In this document: positions 34,810 to 43,747 of the stretch, piece after piece
Numbering within the stretch: position 1 is the first letter of the stretch
Layout: the number at the start of each line of letters is the position of its first letter
Source of the DNA: Cupriavidus respiraculi
Lineage (GTDB): Bacteria; Pseudomonadota; Gammaproteobacteria; Burkholderiales; Burkholderiaceae
Assembly: GCF_914271545.1 (NCBI RefSeq)
Contig: NZ_CAJZAH010000004.1
Span: 62,001-126,000 of the forward strand
Reading direction: 5' to 3'
Length of the DNA: 64,000 nucleotides
Notes under the pieces: generated by a model
The model's input: only the letters and a program-made list of their open reading frames with translations
Told to the model about the DNA's origin: nothing
Databases searched by the model: none
Translations under genes and position numbers: made by a program

Positions 34810-36087
34810 TCAGCGTCCGCCGGATTGGGTCGATGGCGCGCCTTGCAGCGACTGCCGGTCGAAGCCGGCGAGCTGTTTGTAGCGCAGGGCGATCGCTTCC
34901 CGCTCGGCCAGCGGAATCACGCTGTCGATATCGGTAAAGCCTTGCGGCGCACGTTCCTCGGCGAGCTGCATGACCTGCTCGGGGCCGTTGAGCCGGTTGC
35001 GCAGCACGATGCCGGCGGTGCGCGGCAGCCGTTCGGCTTCGTACTCGCGCAGCGCGTAGCCGGTATCGGCGGTGCCCAGCAGGCAGTCGACCAGATAGCG
35101 CGCATCCAGGATGGCCTGCGCACTGCCGTTCGAACCGATCGGATACATCGGGTGCGCGGCGTCGCCCAGCAGCGTGACGCGGTCGAAGGTCCAGCGCGGC
35201 AGCGGGTCCTTGTCGACCATCGGGAATTCATAGATTGCCGCCGCGCCGTCGATCAGCGCGGGAATATCGATCCAGTCCCAGCGCCAGCCGGCGAAGGCGT
35301 CGCGGAACAGCGACTTGTCGACCTCGCGATTCCAGTCGCTGCGCGGCGGCGTGTCGGGCACGTCGTCCGGCACGCGCAGTTCGGCGATCCAGTTGACGAG
35401 CGACCTGCCCTGCCGCCGCAGCGGCTCGGAGATGGGATAGGCGACGAACTTCTGGTCCTGGTGGCCCGCCATGAACATCGAGCGACCGTCGAGATAGGGT
35501 GCGGCCTCGGTGGTGGCGCGCCAGATCATCCGGCGGGAGAAGCGCGGCGCGTCCCCGCTCGGATAGAAATGCCGGCGCACGGCCGAATGGATGCCATCGG
35601 CGCCGACCAGCACATCGGCCTGCGCCTGTACGGCGGCCCCATCGGCGCGCCGGCGCAGCGTGAAGCGCACCGGCTCGCCCCGGGCTCCGGTCGCCTCCAC
35701 CGATTCGAAGGCATGGCCGGTATGCACCCGCCCGGCGCCCAGGCGCTGCACCGCGGCGCGGTACAGCATCATCTGGAATTCGCCGCGATGCACGGAGAAC
35801 TGCGGCCAGTCATAGCCCGCCGCGCGCCCGCGCGGCTCATGCCAGATGCGCTGGCCGAACTTGTTGTAGTAGGACAGCGAGGCGGTCTCGATGGCCATGG
35901 CGGCCAGTTCGTCGGCAAGCCCGAGCGCGGCGAGCTCGCGCACGGCGTGCGGCAGCAGGTTGATGCCCACGCCCAGCGGGCGCAACGACTCGCTGGCCTC
36001 CCACACTTCCACGTCGATGCCGCGGCGCTGGCACAGCAGTGCCAGCGTCAGGCCGCCGATGCCGCCGCCGGCGATCGCGAGCTTCAT
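34810..36087 (-). CDS. FAD-dependent monooxygenase, PhzS/salicylate-hydroxylase-like
   Basis: A 425-residue class A flavoprotein hydroxylase. It has the N-terminal GxGxxG (IAGGGIGGLTLALLCQ), the GVGINLLPHAVREL segment, the DG motif VLVGADGIHSAVRRHF and the second FAD motif VTLLGDAAHPMYPIGSNGS. Long stretches (GVGIN, FSVHRGEFQM, YPISEPLRRQG...SLVNW) resemble PhzS, the 5-methylphenazine-1-carboxylate monooxygenase. The substrate is probably an aromatic acid (inference). It leads the minus-strand group with the binding protein, DUF3237 and MarR genes, and is divergent from the hydratase gene. Confidence 0.9.
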   Translation of the reverse strand: MKLAIAGGGIGGLTLALLCQRRGIDVEVWEASESLRPLGVGINLLPHAVRELAALGLADELAAMAIETASLSYYNKFGQRIWHEPRGRAAGYDWPQFSVHRGEFQMMLYRAAVQRLGAGRVHTGHAFESVEATGARGEPVRFTLRRRADGAAVQAQADVLVGADGIHSAVRRHFYPSGDAPRFSRRMIWRATTEAAPYLDGRSMFMAGHQDQKFVAYPISEPLRRQGRSLVNWIAELRVPDDVPDTPPRSDWNREVDKSLFRDAFAGWRWDWIDIPALIDGAAAIYEFPMVDKDPLPRWTFDRVTLLGDAAHPMYPIGSNGSAQAILDARYLVDCLLGTADTGYALREYEAERLPRTAGIVLRNRLNGPEQVMQLAEERAPQGFTDIDSVIPLAEREAIALRYKQLAGFDRQSLQGAPSTQSGGR

Positions 36088-36260
36088 GGTGTCTCCGTCT
36101 CGTTGTCGGGCCTGCTCCGGCGTTCCGTGCGCGGCAGGCTGCTTGATTGTTCAGTAGTATAACTAAAGCGCGCCGCGCCTTGAAAGGCCATTTCACCTGA
36201 GGTAAACGCGGATTCGTGCGCATACAATGCACGCTGCCTCACAGTTGCGGAAAACTGCAT

Positions 36261-37037
36261 ATGCATACGGAAATGGATGTCACGAAGGCGGCCGACCGGC
36301 TCGCCGCGGCATGGCGCGACGGCCGGCGCCTGGACGCGCTGCCGCAGGGCGAGCGCCCCGGCACGCTGGAACAGGCCTATGCGCTGCAGGCGCGGTTCGT
36401 GGCGCTGACCGGCGCAGGCACCGCCGGCTGGAAGATCGCCGGCGCCAGCCCGCGCGGCCTGCGCGAGGACGCGCCCACGCCGCCGGCGCTGGGGCGCCTG
36501 CTGAAGACCAGCATGTACGACTCTGGCGCAACCCTGCGTCTGCCCGCGGGTGCTACCTTCACGCTGGAGGTCGAGGCCGCCGTGGTATTCGCGCGCGACG
36601 TTGCGCCGGCGCGCGAGGCGTTCGATCCCGCCACCATGATCGCGGACGCCATGGTCGCGGTCGAAGTGGTCTGCAGCCGCTTCGTCGACCGCAAGGCCGT
36701 GGGCTTCCCCAGCTTCGTCGCGGACAACGCCGCCTTCCACGCCTTTGTCCGGGGCGATGCGCTGCCCGGCGGCGCGGCGTCTGCGTGGCTCGCGGCCCCC
36801 GCGGCGCTGTATCGCGATGGCGTGGCGGTGGCGGCCGCACTGACCGGCGACGCCCGCACCGATCCCCTGCTGGCGCTGGCTCACCTGTGGCAGGTGTTCG
36901 CCGCCAACGGCACCGCCATCGCCGCCGGCGAGACGGTGACGACCGGCACGCTGACGGTCCCGCTCGATACGGATACGCCGGGGGAATACGAAGCGCGGCT
37001 GGGCGAAGCGTCGCTGCGCTTTACCGTGAGCCGCTGA
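36261..37037 (+). CDS. 2-keto-4-pentenoate hydratase-like protein
   Basis: 258 residues of the fumarylacetoacetase-hydrolase/hydratase superfamily (MhpD, DmpE group). Visible signatures are GTAGWKIAGASPRG, PALGRLL, FTLEVEAAVVFARDV (metal-binding acidic residues) and ALAHLWQVFAANGTAIAAGETVTTGTL. These enzymes hydrate 2-hydroxypentadienoate in meta-cleavage of aromatics. It is divergent from the PhzS-like monooxygenase gene, fitting a small catabolic group, although no ring-cleavage dioxygenase is present in the window. The start MHTEMDV is chosen; MDV, four codons on, is an alternative. Confidence 0.87.
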   Translation: MHTEMDVTKAADRLAAAWRDGRRLDALPQGERPGTLEQAYALQARFVALTGAGTAGWKIAGASPRGLREDAPTPPALGRLLKTSMYDSGATLRLPAGATFTLEVEAAVVFARDVAPAREAFDPATMIADAMVAVEVVCSRFVDRKAVGFPSFVADNAAFHAFVRGDALPGGAASAWLAAPAALYRDGVAVAAALTGDARTDPLLALAHLWQVFAANGTAIAAGETVTTGTLTVPLDTDTPGEYEARLGEASLRFTVSR

Positions 37038-37100
37038 ACCAGGCCCGCGCCCGCCGCCGTGGCGGCGGTTGCGAAATGCGGCATCAGTCGGAGGTGTGCG

Positions 37101-38804
37101 ATGAACGCTGTCGGAGCACGAATCGCCGCGATGGCGCCCGGCCTGGGCGAACTGGCCCGGTACCGGTGGTCCGATTTCCGGGGCGACGGCATGGCCGGGC
37201 TGTCGGTGGCGGCCGTCACCATTCCGGTCGGCATGGCCTATGCCCAGCTCGCGGGGTTCAGCCCGGAGGTCGGACTCTATAGCGCGATCCTGCCCCTGCT
37301 GGTCTACGCACTGCTCGGCTCGTCGCCGCAGATGATCGTGGGGCCCGACGCCGCCACATCGGCGTTGGTAGCCGCGACCCTGCTTCCGCTGGCCACGCCC
37401 GGGTCAGAAGAATACCGGGCGCAGGCCATGTCGCTCACGCTGCTCGCCGGCCTGTTCGGCATGATCGCGGGCCGCCTGCGCTTCGGTTTCCTGGCGGACT
37501 TCCTGTCGCTGCCGATCCTGGCCGGCCTGATGAACGGCGTGGCCATCAACATCGTCGTCAGCCAGCTTGGCAAGGTCACCGGTCTCGCCCTGCAAGGCAG
37601 GGACCTGATCGGCCAGTTGCAGTCCTTCGCCGGACAGCTTTCGTCCATTCACCTGCCCACACTGGCGATCTCGGCGGCCACCCTCGGCACCTATTTCGCG
37701 CTCAAGCGGCTGTGGCCGCGCGGACCCGCGGTGCTGCTGGCGCTGCTGGGCGTGGCATTGGCGACCCGCCTGCTCGGCCTGCACCGGCTGGGCATCGCCA
37801 CCGTTGGCGCGCTGCCCGCTGGGCTGCCGGAGTGGGTGGGGCCCTCGCTGCCACACGAGACGCTGGGCACGCTGATTCCCGGCGCGGTCGGCATTGCGCT
37901 CGTGTCGTTCAGCAAGAGCATGCTCGCCGCCCGTACCTTCGCCACGCGCAACGGCTACGCGGTGGATGGCAATCAGGAGTTCTTCGCCGGCGGCGCGGCC
38001 ACCTTCGCCAGCGCGCTGTCGCAGGGCTTCGCCGTGGCAGGCTCCACCTCGCGCACGGCGCTCAGCGACGCAGCCAACGGACGCACACGCATGGTGTCGA
38101 TCGTCGCGGCGGCCACGATCCTGCTGGTGCTGCTGTTCTTCACCGACGCGCTGGCCGGCGTGCCCAGCGCCGCGCTCAGCGCCATCCTGATCGGGGTGGC
38201 GGTCGGCCTGATCGATCCCATCGGTTTCATGGACGTGCGCCGCTACAGCAAGGGCGAATACGGTATCGCGCTGGTGACGCTGCTGGGCGTGGTCCTGCTC
38301 GGCGTGATGCCGGGCATCCTGCTGGCCGTCGCGGTGGCGCTGATCCGCTTTCTCAAGCAGATGGCGCGCCCCACGGAACTGCTGTTCGGCATGGTGCCCG
38401 GACACGACGAGTTCTTCGAGCTGGCCCACTATCCCGATGCGCGGCCCGTGCCGGGCCTGCTGATCTACCGCTTCGAATCCCCGCTGACCTTCTTCAACGC
38501 CGGGTACTTCAAGACGCGGGTCATCGCTCTGGCGGCACAGCATCAGGCGCAGTGGGTGGTCATCGACGCCATCTCGATCGCGCAGTTCGACTACACCGGT
38601 GCCATGATGGTGCGCGAGCTGCAGCAGGCCCTGGCGGCCCGCGGGGTCCAGTTGGTCATCGCCGGGCGCACGGCACAACTGCTCGCCTGGCTGGGACGGC
38701 GCAAGATCGACCCTGCCACCACGGGAATCGTATTCCATCGCTCGCGACAGGAGGCGCTGCAGGCGTATCGCGCGCGTGGCGCCCAGGCCGTGGACGGCGC
38801 ATAA
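37101..38804 (+). CDS. SulP-family anion transporter with STAS domain
   Basis: A 567-residue inner-membrane transporter. The N-terminal signature DGMAGLSVAAVTIPVGMAYAQLAGFSPEVGLYSAILPL is that of SulP proteins. About 10-12 membrane segments run to residue 425, including AVAGSTSRTALSDAANGRT. A cytoplasmic STAS domain occupies about 450-555 (WVVIDAISIAQFDYTGAMMVREL). The substrate could be sulfate, bicarbonate or a dicarboxylate. The start follows CGGAGGTGTGCG. It is 63 bases after the hydratase gene and may be read with it. Confidence 0.93.
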   Translation: MNAVGARIAAMAPGLGELARYRWSDFRGDGMAGLSVAAVTIPVGMAYAQLAGFSPEVGLYSAILPLLVYALLGSSPQMIVGPDAATSALVAATLLPLATPGSEEYRAQAMSLTLLAGLFGMIAGRLRFGFLADFLSLPILAGLMNGVAINIVVSQLGKVTGLALQGRDLIGQLQSFAGQLSSIHLPTLAISAATLGTYFALKRLWPRGPAVLLALLGVALATRLLGLHRLGIATVGALPAGLPEWVGPSLPHETLGTLIPGAVGIALVSFSKSMLAARTFATRNGYAVDGNQEFFAGGAATFASALSQGFAVAGSTSRTALSDAANGRTRMVSIVAAATILLVLLFFTDALAGVPSAALSAILIGVAVGLIDPIGFMDVRRYSKGEYGIALVTLLGVVLLGVMPGILLAVAVALIRFLKQMARPTELLFGMVPGHDEFFELAHYPDARPVPGLLIYRFESPLTFFNAGYFKTRVIALAAQHQAQWVVIDAISIAQFDYTGAMMVRELQQALAARGVQLVIAGRTAQLLAWLGRRKIDPATTGIVFHRSRQEALQAYRARGAQAVDGA

Positions 38805-38919
38805 GCCGCCTCGCGGATTTACAAGGGGTGCAAGATAGCGTTGCCGGTTGGGAGCCCCGAGCAGTGCCATCCGGCATGCAAGCGCGCCCCCGCCCCCGGC
38901 AAACTCTCTCATGCAGATG

Positions 38920-38933
38920 GGCACGGTGCTTGC
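38920..38933 (+). promoter_or_regulatory. Candidate sigma-54 promoter before the DUF3008 gene
   Basis: GGCACG-N4-TTGC matches the -24/-12 consensus at every invariant position, with GG and GC 12 bases apart. The predicted transcript start is near 38945, 47 bases before the gene. Confidence 0.55.
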
Positions 38934-38991
38934 GTGCCTCGCTTGCGCGCCGTCCGCGCAATCCCTGTTCCCAACCGAATGGAGGTACACC

Positions 38992-39171
38992 ATGCCAGCA
39001 AAATCGAAGGCTCAGCAAATGGCCGCCGGCGCGGCACTTTCCGCCAAGCGGGGCGACAAGAAGGCCGGCGAACTCAAGGGCGCGTCCAAGTCGATGTACA
39101 AGTCCATGAGCGAGAAGGAATTGCACGACATGGCATCGACGAGCCAGAAGGGCAAGCCGGCGCACAAGTGA
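38992..39171 (+). CDS. DUF3008 small basic protein
   Basis: A 59-residue lysine-rich protein (MPAKSKAQQMAAGAALSAKRG, then SMYKSMSEKELHDMA) matching the DUF3008 family, whose function is unknown. Such small proteins are often induced in stationary phase or stress. The ATG follows GGAGGTACACC. It is preceded by a sigma-54-type promoter and followed after 65 bases by a BON-domain gene on the same strand. Confidence 0.88.
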   Translation: MPAKSKAQQMAAGAALSAKRGDKKAGELKGASKSMYKSMSEKELHDMASTSQKGKPAHK

Positions 39172-39236
39172 CGCGGGCCGGGCGGCCACTGTCCCGGGTC
39201 GCCGCTTCCCTTCCCCGACATTTCACGGAACAAGCC

Positions 39237-39581
39237 ATGACGGAACGCTCCTCCACCAATCTCGATACCGAAGCGGCCGGCGCCGACGGCGACCTGGCCA
39301 ACCTCGTGCGCGAGCAGATCGCGCAGGCCTTCGACGGCGAGCTGCCCACGGACGTGACCATCACGGTCGACGACAAGCGGGTGCGTCTGGTGGGCACGGT
39401 GGAGGATGTCGATACCGTCGAGCGCATCACCAAGGCCGCATCCGTGACGCCCGGCATTCTCGGCATCCATAACGAACTGCAGACCCGGGTGCCGGTGCCG
39501 CCGGTCAGCGACGAGCCCGCCCCGCAGTCGCAGGGCAAGCCGCTCGATCCGCCGTACGGCCAGATCAATCACAAGGTCTGA
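39237..39581 (+). CDS. BON-domain protein
   Basis: 114 residues with one BON domain (about 18-85; VTITVDDKRVRLVGTVEDVDTVERITKAASVTPGILGIHNEL). BON domains bind phospholipid or act in envelope stress proteins such as OsmY. No signal peptide is visible, so it appears cytoplasmic, which is unusual for OsmY-like proteins. It is probably co-transcribed with the DUF3008 gene and ends before a strong bidirectional terminator. Confidence 0.85.
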   Translation: MTERSSTNLDTEAAGADGDLANLVREQIAQAFDGELPTDVTITVDDKRVRLVGTVEDVDTVERITKAASVTPGILGIHNELQTRVPVPPVSDEPAPQSQGKPLDPPYGQINHKV

Positions 39582-39621
39582 GCGGCGCCAGCGAAGGTAC
39601 GCACCAAAGAAAGCAGCAGGA

Positions 39622-39659
39622 AAAAGCGCACGCGCGGATTGCTCCGCGCGTGCGCTTTT
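39622..39659. terminator. Bidirectional terminator after the BON gene
   Basis: A 16-base perfect stem AAAAGCGCACGCGCGG with a 6-base loop and a terminal T-run (A-run on the other strand). It serves the BON gene and possibly the convergent hemerythrin gene. Confidence 0.9.
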
Positions 39660-39699
39660 CCATTCGGACGATCAGCCGGATCCGACGGCCGGCCCAAAG

Positions 39700-39735
39700 C
39701 CACGGAGGCCGGCCCTCGCGAGCCGGCCTCCGTGG
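39700..39735. terminator. Hairpin at the 3' end of the hemerythrin gene
   Basis: A 14-base perfect stem CCACGGAGGCCGGC with an 8-base loop, lying 18 bases beyond the hemerythrin stop. It lacks a strong T-run on the minus strand, so it may stabilise RNA rather than terminate by itself. Confidence 0.5.
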
Positions 39736-39753
39736 CATGACACGCCTGGAGGA

Positions 39754-40218
39754 TCAGGCCATCGCCATCAGTTCTTCCTTGCGCGCCATCATCTGCTGCG
39801 CGGCTTCCTTCAGGTCCATGCCCGTCTTGATCACCTTCTTGAACAGCTCGTCCTCTTCTTCCTGGACGTGGTGGCTGACATACTCGGACAGCACCTTGTA
39901 GTTGGCCTCGAGCATCTCGCCGCCGAGATCGCCCTCGATGGCTGCGATCAGGTCCTTGGCGACCTGGTGCTCGACCTTCGCTTCGTCCAGCAGATCGTCG
40001 ATGTCGTCGGACTGGCCACGCACGCCGGGATAGAAGATTTCTTCCTCGATCTGGGCGTGCACGGTCAGCTCATGACAGGTCTGCTGCGCGATCTGTTCCT
40101 GCTGCGAGCGCTCCTTCGCGCCCTCGAACTCCTTGAACAGCTTCTTCACGGCGCGGTGGTCGTCCATCAGCATGCCGATGGCTTCTCGTTGCGCGGCGGG
40201 GATCTTCGACTTTTCCAT
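39754..40218 (-). CDS. Hemerythrin-domain protein
   Basis: A 154-residue four-helix protein with the histidine and acidic ligands of a diiron hemerythrin: His21 (DDHRAVKKLF), His49/His54 and Glu58 (CHELTVHAQIEEEIFYP), His84 (VEHQVAKDLI), and His116/His117 with Glu121 (SHHVQEEEDELF). The probable role is binding of oxygen, NO or peroxide, or iron handling under stress. The start MEKSKIPAAQ follows AGGAGAGCC. It faces the BON gene at 39237 convergently and lies 94 bases downstream of the second BON gene. Confidence 0.93.
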   Translation of the reverse strand: MEKSKIPAAQREAIGMLMDDHRAVKKLFKEFEGAKERSQQEQIAQQTCHELTVHAQIEEEIFYPGVRGQSDDIDDLLDEAKVEHQVAKDLIAAIEGDLGGEMLEANYKVLSEYVSHHVQEEEDELFKKVIKTGMDLKEAAQQMMARKEELMAMA

Positions 40219-40312
40219 GTGGCTCTCCTTTGTTTAATGGCCAACGATGCGTGGGGGCATCGGATAGTGGGGTAAATGTCGATGCGGTGATGCAGACCGG
40301 CAAGGCGGCAAA

Positions 40313-40753
40313 TCAGTGATGCTGCCCTGTCCGGTCGGGTTCTACTCGAATGCGGTTGGTGATATCGGCGACGCCGGCACACCGGTCAACACAGTCCTCG
40401 ATAGCGCGCCGCTCGTCGCGGCTGCCGACGGTGCCTTCCAGCGTCACGTAGCCGCCGGCCACATTGACGCTGACTTCGCTGACATCCAGGCCGGTGCGCC
40501 ACAGTTGCTCGCAGACGCGGTCGCGCAGCCGTTCGTCGCTACGCGCGCCGCCCTGCTGGCCGCCGGACTGCGTGCCGCCACCGGACGCATCGGCGCTCTG
40601 GTGCTGGAAGCGGGTGTCCTCGTTCTTGAAACCTCCATAGCTGCTCTGCCCCGGATCGGCGCTGCGGCTCTGGATCTGCGACTCACTGCGGTCGGAGCGC
40701 ACGCCCGGGCCCGGGTTCTGGCCTGCGGGGGTGCTCGTACTCTGTTCCGGCAT
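40313..40753 (-). CDS. BON-domain protein with disordered N-terminus
   Basis: 146 residues. The first 70 are rich in serine, glycine and glutamine (SDRSESQIQSRSADPGQSSYGG) and probably disordered. A BON domain follows at about 73-140 (LRDRVCEQLWRTGLDVSEVSVNVAGGYVTLEGTVGSRDERRAIEDCVDRCAGV). This resembles small BON proteins of Burkholderiales general-stress loci. It is upstream of and co-directional with the hemerythrin gene. Confidence 0.82.
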   Translation of the reverse strand: MPEQSTSTPAGQNPGPGVRSDRSESQIQSRSADPGQSSYGGFKNEDTRFQHQSADASGGGTQSGGQQGGARSDERLRDRVCEQLWRTGLDVSEVSVNVAGGYVTLEGTVGSRDERRAIEDCVDRCAGVADITNRIRVEPDRTGQHH

Positions 40754-40814
40754 GGTTGTGCTCCTTGCTGTTGGCTTGGGGTACCGCGTCGGGACGGCGA
40801 TGTCAGGGGACGAG

Positions 40815-40829
40815 GCAAATTCCGTACCT
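40815..40829 (-). promoter_or_regulatory. Possible sigma-54 promoter before the minus-strand BON gene
   Basis: On the minus strand AGGTACG-N4-TTGC, with GG and GC 12 bases apart and two departures from consensus in the -24 element. The predicted start is about 50 bases before the gene. Confidence 0.3.
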
Positions 40830-40994
40830 CCTGCAACTGGCGCCGCCAGGCCGCGCTTTCCGCGGGGCCCAGCGCGCGTTGGCAGCGCCCGGCGCTTGCG
40901 ACCACCGCGCGAAGTTGCCGGTCGTTGGCAAAATTACATACGTAGCGCGTGGCTCCCGATCCACCGGTAAAACTCGCAAACGGACGCGGTGCGT

Positions 40995-41009
40995 TGGCAC
41001 GGAACCTGC
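40995..41009 (+). promoter_or_regulatory. Candidate sigma-54 promoter before the CinA-like gene
   Basis: TGGCACG-N4-CTGC has a perfect -24 element and one change in the -12 element. The predicted start is near 41021, about 58 bases before the ATG. Apart from this and the divergent candidate site, the 325-base gap 40754-41078 holds nothing I can identify. Confidence 0.5.
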
Positions 41010-41078
41010 CAGCCATACGGGAATGACCCAGGGCGATTGCATCGCAACGGGATACACCGATACCGCAGGAGACGCCCC

Positions 41079-41591
41079 ATGAGCCCCATCGAAGAAGCCG
41101 CCAGATTCCTGATCCGACACGACCTGCGCCTGGCCACCGCCGAGTCGTGCACCGCAGGGCTGATCGCTTCGCGCGTGGCAGAGGTGCCCGGTTGCGGCGC
41201 CTCGCTGCGTTGCGCCATCGTGGCCTACGCGCCCGATATCAAGCAGAGTGTGCTCGGCGTGCCGGCCGAGACGATCCGCCGTTTCGGCCTGACCAGCGAA
41301 GAGGTATCGCTCGCGATGGCGCGCGGCGCGCTGTCGGTGGCCGCGGCCAACCTCGCCATCGCCAATACCGGCGTGGCCGACGATGGCGGCGACGACGACA
41401 CACCCGCGGGAACGCAGTGCTTTGCCTGGGTGTTCCGCAATGCCGGACGGACCGTGGAGTTTTCGGAGACGGTGCGCTTCGGCGGGGGGCGCAACGACGT
41501 GCGGGAGCAGGCGGCACTGTGGGCGCTCTCGCGCGTTGCCCACTATCACGAACTGGCGCAGCGCAGCTTCAGCGTCCCCGCCGCGACCTGA
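41079..41591 (+). CDS. CinA-family nicotinamide-nucleotide amidohydrolase (PncC-like)
   Basis: A 170-residue stand-alone CinA C-terminal domain. The TAESCTAGLIASRVAEVPG catalytic segment (family serine and lysine chemistry) and the NTGVADDGGDDDTPAGTQCFAW loop fit PncC, which deamidates NMN to nicotinic acid mononucleotide in NAD recycling. Some small CinA paralogues have no shown activity, and the acidic loop DDGGDDD differs from the usual GPGG form. An ATG after CAGGAGACG sets the start. It converges on the sensor kinase gene. Confidence 0.88.
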   Translation: MSPIEEAARFLIRHDLRLATAESCTAGLIASRVAEVPGCGASLRCAIVAYAPDIKQSVLGVPAETIRRFGLTSEEVSLAMARGALSVAAANLAIANTGVADDGGDDDTPAGTQCFAWVFRNAGRTVEFSETVRFGGGRNDVREQAALWALSRVAHYHELAQRSFSVPAAT

Positions 41592-41604
41592 GCCGGGCCG
41601 CCGG

Positions 41605-43371
41605 CTACCTGGGCACCACCACGTCCGCCCGCCCGCAAGCGCTGCCCGCGCCCGGCAGGTAGAGCCTGACCGTCGTGCCGACGCCAACCTGGGATTCGAT
41701 CGAGGCGGCCCCGCCCGCCTCCTCGCAGAAGTCGCTTACCTGGGTCAGGCCCAGGCCAGTGCCGCGGCTGCCCGGCTTGGTCGTGTACATCGCCTCGAGC
41801 GCGCGCCGGGACACCTCTGGCGGCATGCCCATGCCGTTGTCGCTGGCCTTCAGGCACACCAGCCGGCCCGCGAGCCCTTCGGGAAACTGCGCGCATTGCC
41901 GCTCGGCGGGTGCCACATTGGCCGCGCGCAGCTCGAAGATCCCGCCTTCCGGCATCGCGTCCCGCGCATTCGCCGCCAGATTGACCAGTGCCAGTTCCAG
42001 TTCGGACTTGTCCGCCAGAATATCGCGGCAGTCCGGCTCGATACGGCATTGCAGTGCCACGCGCGGCCCCAGCGCCGCGCGTATCAGCGACTCGCACTCG
42101 CGCAACGCGTCCCGCACGCAGATGCGCTCGCGACGATGCTCGCGCTTGGTGGCGAGTCCCAGCAGGCGGCCGGCCAGCGCCGTACCGCTGGCCACGCCCT
42201 TGCGGATGCCCGCGACAGCCGGCTCCACCGGCATGCCCGCGCGCAGCAGCAGCACGTCGGTGTGCGCCGAAATGATCGACAGCACGTTGCGAAAGTCGTG
42301 CGCCACCGACGCCATCAGGCGCCCCACCGCCTCGAGCTTGCGCGACTCGCGGTAGCGCTTCTCCAGGTCCTCGCGCCGGCCGCGCTCGCGCTGCCAGCTC
42401 AGGTACGCCAGTTCTTCGTCGCGCAGCCGGCGCAAGCTTTGCCAGCCCAGCAGCCACAACGCCGCGCAGGGCACCAGCGCGATCAGCGCGGCGGTGACCA
42501 TCTGGTGTCTCCATCCCGCCCGGATCGCGGCCAGGGGCACCAAGGTAGCCGCGTACAGCCGGCCAGCGGCAATGGGCCTGAGCGCCACGATGCTGTCGCG
42601 GCCATCGAGGCCCGCGGTGCGCAGCATGCGCTCGGAGCCGGCCGGGCCGCGCATCAGCTCGGCCAGCAGTTCGGGAGGCAGGACGCTCCGCGTCATCGGC
42701 GGATAGGCGGACAGCACAGCGCCATCACGGCGGACCAGCGCGGCGGTGTAGCCCTCGGCCTTGACCAGCACGTCCTGATAGAAATCGGCGAAATAGCCCG
42801 GGCGCAGGGACACCGAGACCATGCCGAGCAGTTCGTCCGCGACGCCGCGGCGGGGCATGCTGTCCTTGAACATCGGCTGCGGCGAGATGCTGCCGTGGAC
42901 GAGTGCCGAGATATGCGTGGCATTGCCCTCCGACACTACCGCGCGGAAATCCTCGCGCTGCGAAATGTCCACTGGCGGCACGGGGAAGTAGCGACTGCTG
43001 ACGAGCAGCGCACCGTGCACATCGAACACGGACAGCGCCAGCGCCTGGGGCAGGTCATCCGCGATCTGCGCCAGGCGCCGGTGGAATTCGCGCTCGCGCC
43101 GTTGCAGCTCCGTGTTGCCGATGCCGTGCGTCAGGTCGCAGATGCGGTTGTTCGCCAGCCGGTTGCTCTCCAGCACCTTGCTGGCCTGCTCCTGGACCAC
43201 GCGCGCCAGCAAGGCGGACTGCTCCTCGGCCTCGGCCATCGCGCTGTTCAGCGAGAGCCATCCCCACGCCGCCAGCAATGCGGCCGGCAACAGCACCGTG
43301 CCGACCAGCAGCAACGCCAATGTGCGTCTGCGCACGAAGAAATAGTGGTGGGTTCGGGAATCGGCGGGCAT
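41605..43371 (-). CDS. Membrane-bound sensor histidine kinase with periplasmic Cache-like domain
   Basis: 588 residues. Membrane segments at about 17-37 and 291-310 bracket a 250-residue periplasmic region resembling dCache sensors (VFDVHGALLVSSRYFPVPPVDISQREDFRAV; GAVLSAYPP). A coiled linker leads to His358 (MASVAHDFRNVLSIISAH) and an ATPase domain (NLAANARDAMPEGG, DNGMGM, GTGLGLTQV). There is no receiver domain and no adjacent response regulator. The AHDFRN H-box type is common in DctB/NtrB-related kinases that act on sigma-54 activators, which is suggestive given the nearby candidate sigma-54 promoters (inference). Confidence 0.9.
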   Translation of the reverse strand: MPADSRTHHYFFVRRRTLALLLVGTVLLPAALLAAWGWLSLNSAMAEAEEQSALLARVVQEQASKVLESNRLANNRICDLTHGIGNTELQRREREFHRRLAQIADDLPQALALSVFDVHGALLVSSRYFPVPPVDISQREDFRAVVSEGNATHISALVHGSISPQPMFKDSMPRRGVADELLGMVSVSLRPGYFADFYQDVLVKAEGYTAALVRRDGAVLSAYPPMTRSVLPPELLAELMRGPAGSERMLRTAGLDGRDSIVALRPIAAGRLYAATLVPLAAIRAGWRHQMVTAALIALVPCAALWLLGWQSLRRLRDEELAYLSWQRERGRREDLEKRYRESRKLEAVGRLMASVAHDFRNVLSIISAHTDVLLLRAGMPVEPAVAGIRKGVASGTALAGRLLGLATKREHRRERICVRDALRECESLIRAALGPRVALQCRIEPDCRDILADKSELELALVNLAANARDAMPEGGIFELRAANVAPAERQCAQFPEGLAGRLVCLKASDNGMGMPPEVSRRALEAMYTTKPGSRGTGLGLTQVSDFCEEAGGAASIESQVGVGTTVRLYLPGAGSACGRADVVVPR

Positions 43372-43680
43372 GGGATCGGGCTTGGCAGATGGCCCAACGT
43401 GCGACGGCACCGGCACGTTGGCGGGCTTCCAGCATAGGCAAGGCGCCATGCGCGCGGCGGGACGCGGAAAACGGCCCACGTCAATTCCAGAAATACGCGG
43501 AAAAATGTGATCGTTGTCGTGACAGCCGTCTACAGTAGTCACGAAGGGCCGCGATGCAGCGGTCGCACGGAAGAAACAGCGCACCGGAAAACTTACAAAA
43601 CGCACCACACGTGCGGTAAAAGCGACGCACGGCGCGCGCCGGAATTGCACGCCGCATCGCGGCCGCCGTCATTGCGTGGC

Positions 43681-43695
43681 TGGCATGGAAGCTGC
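43681..43695 (+). promoter_or_regulatory. Candidate sigma-54 promoter before the small hydrophilic protein gene
   Basis: TGGCATG-N4-CTGC, with GG and GC 12 bases apart. The predicted start is about 41 bases before the ATG at 43748. It lies in a 376-base divergent gap from the kinase gene that otherwise holds no gene. Confidence 0.42.
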
Positions 43696-43747
43696 TGATT
43701 CGCACCCAATCAGTGCCAACCTGTCAACGAGTGCAACAGAGAAACCT

